Assembly: GCF_022539505.1 (NCBI RefSeq)
Contig: NW_025900964.1
Coordinates: 62,001 to 126,000 of the forward strand
DNA from: Lolium rigidum
Lineage: Eukaryota > Streptophyta > Magnoliopsida > Poales > Poaceae
Reading direction: 5' to 3'
Length of the DNA stretch: 64,000 bases
The notes under the pieces are model-generated. The model saw nothing but the letters and a program-made list of their open reading frames with translations. It searched no databases and was not told the origin of the DNA. Of this stretch, positions 57,956 through 64,000 are shown piece after piece. The position numbers and the translations under genes are program-made. Every line of letters starts with the position of its first letter. The stretch's first letter is position 1.

Positions 57956-57978
57956 CGACGTGGAGAACGGGTAGACCC

Positions 57979-58018
57979 TTTTGCACCGGTTCCAGCCACG
58001 AACCGGTGCAAAAGGTCC
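57979..58018. repeat. Internal copy of the CACTA subterminal hairpin
   Basis: TTTTGCACCGGTTCCAGCC followed by ACGAACCGGTGCAAAAGG is the same head-to-head motif as at the element's ends, but lies 6 kb inside. Confidence 0.8.
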
Positions 58019-58059
58019 GAGCTCGGCTGAAATTTTTGCTAGTTTCTTCCCGCCTTTTT

Positions 58060-58350
58060 ATCTGTTTCGCGCGGGATCGAGTTCCCGCCACGACGCTGCG
58101 CGGGTTTCCGCCACGACGCGCGCGGGATATGTTCTGCCACGACGCCGCGCGGACATTTTCCCGCCACGACGCTGCGCGGGTTTCCGCCACGACGCCGCGC
58201 GGGATATGTTCCCGCCACGATGCCGCGCTGGACATTTTCCCGCCACGACGCTGCGCGGGTTTCCGCTAGGACGCCGCGCGGGATATGTTCCCGCCACGAC
58301 GCCGCGCTGGACATTTTCCCGCCACGACGCGCAGCGCGGAGATTTCCCGC
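58060..58350. repeat. GC-rich tandem repeat of about 25 bp
   Basis: At least ten copies around CCGCCACGACGCCGCGCGG, alternately linked by GATATGTTC, ACATTTTC and GTTTC. Frames across it are repeat artefacts on both strands. Confidence 0.85.
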
Positions 58351-58424
58351 CTAAACGCCCTCTATAAATAGTACACCCCCGTGTCTCCCATTTCACTCAT
58401 CACTGAACCCTAGCCCATTGCACA

Positions 58425-58754
58425 ATGCCTCCAAAGCCGCACCCGCCGCCGGTGGAGGTGGACCCGCAGCTCGCGGAGATAGAGGAGTGGGAGGAGCTGC
58501 AGCAGCAGCTGCGGTAGGAGGCGGCAGCCAGGAGGGTAGCAGCGGATGAGGTGGACCCGCAGCTCGCAGAGATAGAGGAGTGGGAGGAGGCGGCTACCAT
58601 AGAAGCGTTTGAGAGGCAGAGTCTCCAGGAGCTGCATAAGCGGCCGCGTGTGGCGGATCTGGATAGTGAGGAGATGCATAACCGTCGTCGTGAGGAGGAG
58701 CTGTGGCAGGAGGCGGCAGCCAGGAGGGCAGCAGTGGATGCGCGGAAGAACTAG
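58425..58754 (+). pseudogene. Small CACTA-borne gene with in-frame TAG
   Basis: ATG 58425 begins MPPKPHPPPVEVDPQLAEI. The frame meets TAG at 58515-58517, then stays open to 58754, so one nonsense change breaks a 109-residue frame. The sequence VDPQLAEIEEWEE is present twice (an internal duplication), and the rest is acidic/basic helical. TATAAATAG near 58370 lies 55 bp upstream and fits a TATA box. I do not know a function. Similar MPPKPHPPP proteins occur in wheat CACTA elements from memory. Confidence 0.5.
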
Positions 58755-58880
58755 TAGAAGTTGTTATTTTAGTTTAAATTTAGTTAATGTTAAATTTCAA
58801 TAAAGCCGTGTTGTCGTTGTTTTAGTTTAAGTTTAGTTAACGTATCTTGTTTAATTTCAATAAAGTCGTTGTCTTTATTT

Positions 58881-59235
58881 TATATACCCCTCGTATCCCG
58901 GTTCCTGGCTTGAACCGGTGCTAAAGATGGTGGATTAGATTATATACCCCTTTTATCCTGGTTCCTGGCTTGAATCGGTGTTGCAGATGGTGGATTAGAT
59001 TATATACCCCTTTTATCCCGGTTCCTGGCTTGAACCGGTGCTAAAGATGGTGGATTAGATTATATACCCCTTTTATCCCGGTTCCTGGCTTGAATCGGTG
59101 ATGCAGATGGTGGATTAGATTATATACCCCTTTTATCCCGGTTCCTGGCTTGAACCGGTGCTAAAGATGGTGGATTAGTTTATATACATTTTATCCCGGT
59201 TCCTGGCTGGAACCGGTGCTAAAGATGGGGGGCTA
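58881..59235 (+). repeat. 60-bp tandem repeat, about six copies
   Basis: Units start at 58881, 58941, 59001, 59061 and 59121, with a shorter sixth at 59181. Each has TATATACCCC, then GGTTCCTGGCTTGAA, then GATGGTGGATTAG. Copies 1, 3 and 5 read AACCGGTGCTAAAG; copies 2 and 4 read AATCGGTG with TTGCAG or ATGCAG, giving a 120-bp higher-order period. The core AACCGGTGCTAAA resembles the CACTA subterminal motif. Confidence 0.9.
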
Positions 59236-59371
59236 AATCTGGGGGAGGCCTTATCTGGTGTTTGCCTTATCTAGTGTGGCCTCATCTGGGGGGATTACCT
59301 GGAGGCACATTGCTATATATAGCCCCCTCCGGGGAGAGTAGAGAGAGCAGCCTGAGAGGCAACGACCAAGA

Positions 59372-59702
59372 AGGAAAGAGCCTCTCCGGCGAAGTTTCTC
59401 GAAGATGTCTTAGATGGCTGGCCGTCTTAGACATCTTCGGAAGCTTCGCCCGAGTAACTCTTCCTGCAAGTCCCGCTCGGAAGCTTCTAGTATATACACC
59501 CAACAACCAGTAGCTTAGGGTAAAGAGGGCTTCCGGCCGGGAGCTTAATTCTCGAAGGAAAGAGCCTCTCCGGCGAAGCTTCTCGAAGATGTCTTAGATG
59601 GCCGGCCGTCTTAGACATCTTCGGAAGCTTTGCCCGAGTAACTCTTCCCGCAAGTCCCGCTCGGAAGCTGCTAGTATACACCCAACAACCAGTAGCTGAG
59701 GA
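59372..59702. repeat. Two copies of a 146-bp repeat with hairpin
   Basis: 59372-59517 recurs at 59555-59702 with a few changes. Each holds an inverted repeat, GAAGATGTCTTAGA and TCTTAGACATCTTC, extended by GCGAAG...CTTCG to arms of about 25 bp, and a GAGTAACTCTTCC segment. It lies downstream of the transposase gene on the minus strand. Confidence 0.85.
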
Positions 59703-59839
59703 TAATTTCCAAACATGTGTATCTAGAAAAATAATAAACTTGGATAATTGCATTTAGTTCAAACGACCAATGTTACTGATACATATCACAACAAACGCTT
59801 CACAATATGAGCTCAAGGTACAGGATAATAATTAATACA

Positions 59840-62800
59840 TTATGATCGCTTCGACCGTAACCATGGAGTATCTTCAGCATTTAACGCGATGGTTGGATCA
59901 ATGTTCACCTGTGAAGGGCGGAATTTCAGCAAACTTATTATAATCTTCGACATGTCTGTCTTGTCCTCGAATCCCACGATGGTTCTTTTCCCTGAAAGAA
60001 CTATGTGACGCTTTGGCTCATCGGATGAGCTCGTTTCCTTATGTTTTCTTTTCTTCGGTCTAGAGGACATGTCCTTCACATAGAAAACCTGAGCCACATC
60101 ATTGGCTAGGACGAATGGTTCGTCTCTGTAACCAAGATTGTTGAGATCCACTGTTGTTATTCCGTACAGTTGGTCTATCTTTACTCCTTTTCCATCCAGC
60201 TTGAACCATTTGCACCGAAATAAAGGGACCTTAAAAGAAGGTCCATAGTCAAGTTCCCATATCTCCTCTATGTAACCATAATATGTGTCCTTTTTCCCAC
60301 TGCTAGTGTTTGTTGCATCAATGCGGACACCACTGTTTTGGTTGGTGCTCTTTTTATCTTGGGCGAACGTGTAGAAGGTATTTCCATTTATCTCGTACCC
60401 TTGGAAAGTCACTATAGTCGAAGATGGTGACCCGGCCAACATGTACAACTGATCTACAATATCGTTGTTATTAATGAGATGTTCTCGGAGCCAACCGCCG
60501 AATGTATGCATATGTTTATGCGTAATCCAGTCTTCAGACTGCCCCGGATGTTCGGAGCGTACAATATTCTTGTGATCAGTGATATACGGGGCCACCAAGG
60601 TGGAACTTTGTAGAACTGTATAGTGTGCTTGAGTGAAAGAAATGCCGTCCCTACATATCATTGATTTCCTTCCTAGCGTGCCTTTTCCACTTAGTCGCCC
60701 CTTATGTCGCGATTCAGGAACACCAATCGACTTAAGGTCAGGAATAAAGTCAACACAGAACTCGATGACCTCCTCTGTTCCATAGCCCTTGGAGATGCTT
60801 CCTTCTGGCCTAGCACGGTTATGAACATATTTCTTTAAGACCCCCATGAACCTCTCGAAGGGGAACATATTGTGTAGAAAGACGGGACCGAGGATGGCAA
60901 TCTCTTCGACAAGGTGAACCGGGAGATGTGTCATAATATTAAAGAAAGATGGTGGAAACACCAACTCAAAGCTAACAAGACATTGCACCACATCCTTATG
61001 TAACCTTGGAAGACTAGCTGGATCGATTACCTTCTGAGATATCGCATTAAGGAATGCACATAGCTTCACAATGGGTATTCGAACATTTTCCGGCGGAAGC
61101 CCCCTCAGTGCAACCGGAAGCAACTGCGTCATAATAATGTGGCAGTCATGCGACTTCAGGTTTTGGAATTTTTCTCCGCCATATTTATAATTCCCTTTAT
61201 ATTTGATGAGAATCCAGACGGCACCTTGATAATGTAAAGGACTTCAAAAAAGATATCCTTCTCTGCTTTGGTAAGAGCGTAGCTGGCAGGACTTAAGCAA
61301 CTCCCTGTATCCTTGTAATTCTGTTCTTGCTTGTATTTTGGGACTTTCATACGATACTGGTCCTCCCGTGCTTCTGGTGTATCTTTTGTCTTCCCATACA
61401 CGCCTAAGAAGCCTAGCAGGTTCACGCAAAGATTCTTCGTCACGTGCATCACGTCGATTGAAGAGTGGACCTCTAGGACTTTCCAATAGGGTAGATCCCA
61501 AAATATAGATTTTTTCTTCCACATGGGTGCGTGTCCGGTAACGACGTCATTCGGAACAGATTGACCGCCAGGACCCTTTCCAAAGATTACTTTTATGTCC
61601 TTGACCATATCAAGTAAAGCATCACCGGTACGGAGTTCAGGGTTCAGCCGGCGATCTGCCTCACCTCCGAAATGATTGCCTTTCTTTCTGACGGGGTGCC
61701 TCTTTGGAAGAAATCGACGATGCCCCAGGTACACAACCTTCTTACATTTATGCAAATAGGCACCTTCGGTCTCATCTAAACAGTGCGTTCATGCATTGTA
61801 TCCCTTGTTTGTCTGTCCTGAAAGGTTACTAAGAGCAGGCCAATCATTGATGGTCACGACAAGCAACGCTCGTAGGTTAAATGACTCCTGTTTGTACTCA
61901 TCCCATGCATGTACACCTGGTTTGCTCCACAACTGTAAGAGTTCTTCAAATAATGGTTGTAGGTACACATCAATGTCGTTGCCGGGTTGCTTTGGGCCTT
62001 GGATGAGCACTGGCATCATAATGAACTTCCGCTTCATGCACAACCAAGGCGGAAGGTTATAGATACATAGAGTTACAGGCCAAGTGCTATGACTGCAGCT
62101 CTGCTCCCCAAAAGGATTCATTCCATCTGTACTTAGGCCAAACCTTAAGTTCCTCGCGTCATCTGCAAAATCCGGGAGCTCTCTATCGATTGTCCTCCAC
62201 TGCGACCCATCAGCGGGGTGTCTCAGCTTCTCGTCTTTCTTACGGTCTTCTTTGTGCCATCGCAACAACCTGGCATGCTCTTTATTTACGAACAGACGTT
62301 TCAACCGTGGTATTATAGGAGCATACCACATAACCTTGGCAGGAACCCTCTTCCTAGGGGGCTCGCCCTTAACATCACCAGGGTCATCTCGCCTGATCTT
62401 ATACCGAAGTGTAGTGCATACCGGACATTTTTCCAAATTTTCATACTCAACGCGGTAGAGGATGCAGTCATTAATGCATGCATGTATCTTCAGCACCTCT
62501 AATCCTAGAGGGCAGAGAACCTTCTTTGCTTCGTACGTACTGTCAGGCAATTCGTTATTCTTTGGAAACCTCCTCTTCATTATTTTCGGTAACTTCTCAA
62601 ATGGCTTGTCACATATACCAGCCTCCGCCTTCCATTGCAGCAACTCCAGGGTGGCACCGAGCTTTGTGTTGCCATCTTCGCAATTTGGGTATAACTTCTT
62701 TTTGTGATCATCTAACATGCCCTTTAACTTTCGCTTCTCGTTTTCTGTTTCTGCATCTCTGTGTGCATCAGCGATGGCCCGACGAAGATCATCATCAACG

Positions 62801-63183
62801 GGCTCATCTGATGCCTCTTCATCTTGATCACCTCCTCCTGCATCTGCATCTTCATCTTCATCTTCATCATGCCCTGTTGCAGTATCACCGTAGTTAGGGT
62901 ACATATCATCATCCTCTTCTTCTTCTTCGTCGTCTTCCATCATAACCCCTCTTTCTGCATGCTTGGTCCAACAATTATAGCTGGGCATGAAACCTTTCCA
63001 AAGCAGGTGGGAGTGAATGATTTGCCATTCAGGGTATTGCTTCAAGTTATGGCAATCAACACATGGACAACACATAAAACAATCCGCCTGTGGGTTTTCC
63101 TGAGCCACACTGATAAATTCTTCCAGGCCCGATCTGAACTCGGGTAGACGTCGGTCAACGTACATCCATTGCCGCCGGTTCAT
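59840..63183 (-). pseudogene. CACTA transposase, TNP2/En-Spm type, two lesions
   Basis: ATG 63183 starts a frame of about 1110 residues. Residues 1-85 are a transposase-associated domain (MYVDRRLPEF, CPCVDCHN). An acidic linker follows, then the TNP2-like transposase core (FGLSTDGMNPFGEQSCSHS, MMPVLIQGPKQPGNDID). TGA at 61789-61791 replaces a Cys codon after KGYNA. The next part (LHKCKKVVYLGHRRFL) is in the same frame to about 61175, where a shift occurs. The rest (from 61132) contains DUF4218-like (FNIMTHLPVHLVEE, FPFERFMGVLKKYVHN) and DUF4216-like (LFRCKWFKLDG) regions, ending at 59840. It would cut and join the element ends; no intron was needed. Confidence 0.88.
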
Positions 63184-63519
63184 CTACATCAAATAATTAA
63201 TTAAGTTTATCAATAAACTATTACAAAACATCATAATATTTATAAATAGTGGAAATTAGCACTGTACAAATGAAAGGGTAAAGTTGTTGCTTAACCTTGA
63301 TCGAGGAGGAAAGAAAGAGGAGAAAGCTTAAGTGTCGCTCCGGCACCTCATCTCATTTTTGTTGTGTGTAAAATCAAGCGGCATCACTCTCTCAGACATT
63401 TCATCGAGCACCTTATATGCATGCCAAAGAGAAGCAAGTTAGCACTCAACACACACACCTTCTCCTAGCAAAAATGAAGTGAGTGGGCTGGTTGGCTGGG
63501 TAGCTGAGCTGAAATAGGG
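63184..63519 (-). promoter_or_regulatory. 5' flank of the transposase gene
   Basis: About 340 bp between the transposase start and the right subterminal repeats. On the minus strand there is a CT-rich stretch near 63310-63330, possibly a leader. No sure TATA box. Confidence 0.4.
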
Positions 63520-63810
63520 CTGGGGACCTTTAGCACCGGTTCGTGTTACGAACCGGTGCAAATGAGCTATCTATTGCACCGGTTCGTAACACGAACCGGT
63601 GCTACAGGTTCCTCGGCTGACTGCGTGCCTGGCGACGAACCTTTTGCACCGGTTTGTGTTACGAACCGGTGCAAAGATAGCTCTTTGCACCGGTTCGTAA
63701 CACAAACCGGTGCAAAAGGTCCCTCGGCCGGCTGCGCCCCACGAACCGGTGCTAATGACCCCTTTTAGCACCGGTTCGTGCCAAATCCGGTGCAAAAGCC
63801 ATCTGAGACA
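63520..63810. repeat. Right subterminal repeats of the CACTA element
   Basis: Eight or more copies of GCACCGGTTCGT / ACGAACCGGTGC form four head-to-head pairs in which TTCGT(G/A)TTACGAA sits in the middle. They match the left array. Confidence 0.9.
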
Positions 63811-63842
63811 AAAAAAAACCAAAGCCCTTGTTTCTACTAGCG

Positions 63843-64000
63843 TAGGATCGACAAGTTAATTGACGGAAGTGAGGACACTACGTAAACAGCTAACCAATGC
63901 GACGCATGCAATGTGCAATGGTGGTGCACCCCAAGGCATACTCTACTCTGAGTGTACTGTACGTCTGTACTTGGCGAAACAAAGGTTGAGCTGCGAGACC
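63843..64000. other. DNA beyond the CACTA right end
   Basis: 158 bp without a gene or repeat that I recognise. It should continue the P450 3' region interrupted at 46678. Confidence 0.4.

Larger units (their letters stand above)
46679..63842 (-). mobile_element. 17.2-kb CACTA (En/Spm-type) DNA transposon
   Basis: The left end is CACTAGTAGAAATATGGCC. The right end, read inward on the minus strand, is CGCTAGTAGAAACAAGGGC, a one-base change from CACTA. Both ends carry subterminal repeats around GCACCGGTTCGT in both orientations (46690-46880 and 63520-63810), typical for transposase binding. Inside lie a TNP2-type transposase gene and an Ulp1-protease gene, both on the minus strand. The flanks GTA and TAG are not an exact 3-bp duplication, perhaps because the right end has changed. 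Nested insertions add the MULE, the solo LTR and the hAT element. Both its genes are broken, so mobility would need help from other copies. Confidence 0.9.

Noticed and set aside
57544..58396. Long Arg/Pro/Ala-rich frames on both strands
   Set aside because: They follow from CGG- and CCGCGG-type repeats without stop codons. No domain, and several frames are open at once.
58881..59235. Regular 60-bp repeats that could be mistaken for a CRISPR array
   Set aside because: There are no unique spacers; the whole 60-bp unit is repeated, and the setting is a plant CACTA transposon.
46676..63845. A perfect 3-bp target duplication for the CACTA element
   Set aside because: The flanks read GTA and TAG; with the right end also changed (CGCTA), no exact duplication can be claimed.

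Overview
This window is nuclear DNA from a grass, most likely a Triticeae cereal (wheat, barley, rye or a relative). The evidence is the repeat content: a Sabrina-like LTR family, an Angela/WIS/BARE-type LTR end, a very long LTR resembling the Sukkula type, and a CACTA transposon with CACTAGTAGAAA termini. The GC-rich first exon of the P450 gene and the grass-specific NB-ARC-type gene agree with this. Family names are from memory and were not checked by search. No RNA genes, CRISPR arrays or prokaryotic features were seen. Most of the window is nested mobile elements around two intact-looking host genes.

Layout. (1) 1-7996: a gypsy-type, gag-protease-only LTR retrotransposon whose 5' LTR is cut by the window start. 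It sits in an older copia LTR fragment (7997-8077). (2) 8078-9905: remains of a Myb/trihelix-like, NAM-associated-domain gene next to a transposon-like end. (3) 11133-12593: an intact single-exon NB-ARC-like gene without leucine-rich repeats. A tandem duplicate follows (13665-30354) but is a pseudogene split by a LINE fragment, a 14.7-kb gypsy element and a second short poly-A retroposon. (4) The 14.7-kb element (14771-29440, target duplication AACCC) carries gag and protease forward and a multi-exon gene on the opposite strand. It is itself interrupted by a 5.05-kb solo LTR (18714-23763, target duplication CGTGC). (5) 30867-42264: a solo LTR (target duplication GTTTT) holding a 10.7-kb element of a related family in the opposite orientation (31294-41957, target duplication AGTAG). 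That element also carries an antisense multi-exon gene of the same protein family. (6) 44065-46536: an intact two-exon cytochrome P450 of the CYP71 clan, 534 residues. (7) 46679-63842: a 17.2-kb CACTA transposon starting 143 bp after the P450 stop codon. It holds a damaged TNP2-type transposase gene, a damaged gene with an Ulp1-like (C48) protease domain, a Pack-MULE with captured laccase and xyloglucan endotransglucosylase pieces, a solo LTR in an exon, and a 550-bp hAT-type element inside that LTR.

Insertion order can be read from target duplications. In the NB-ARC region the gene was duplicated, the second copy received its insertions, and the largest of these was then hit by the solo LTR. 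In the CACTA region the Sabrina-like LTR entered the protease gene and the hAT element entered the LTR. The most notable theme is the parallel architecture of two gypsy families: gag/protease on one strand and a spliced gene of the 'putative gypsy type transposon' (PF04195-like) family on the other, both starting about 1 kb inside the 3' LTR. The second is the Pack-MULE that joins pieces of two cell-wall genes.
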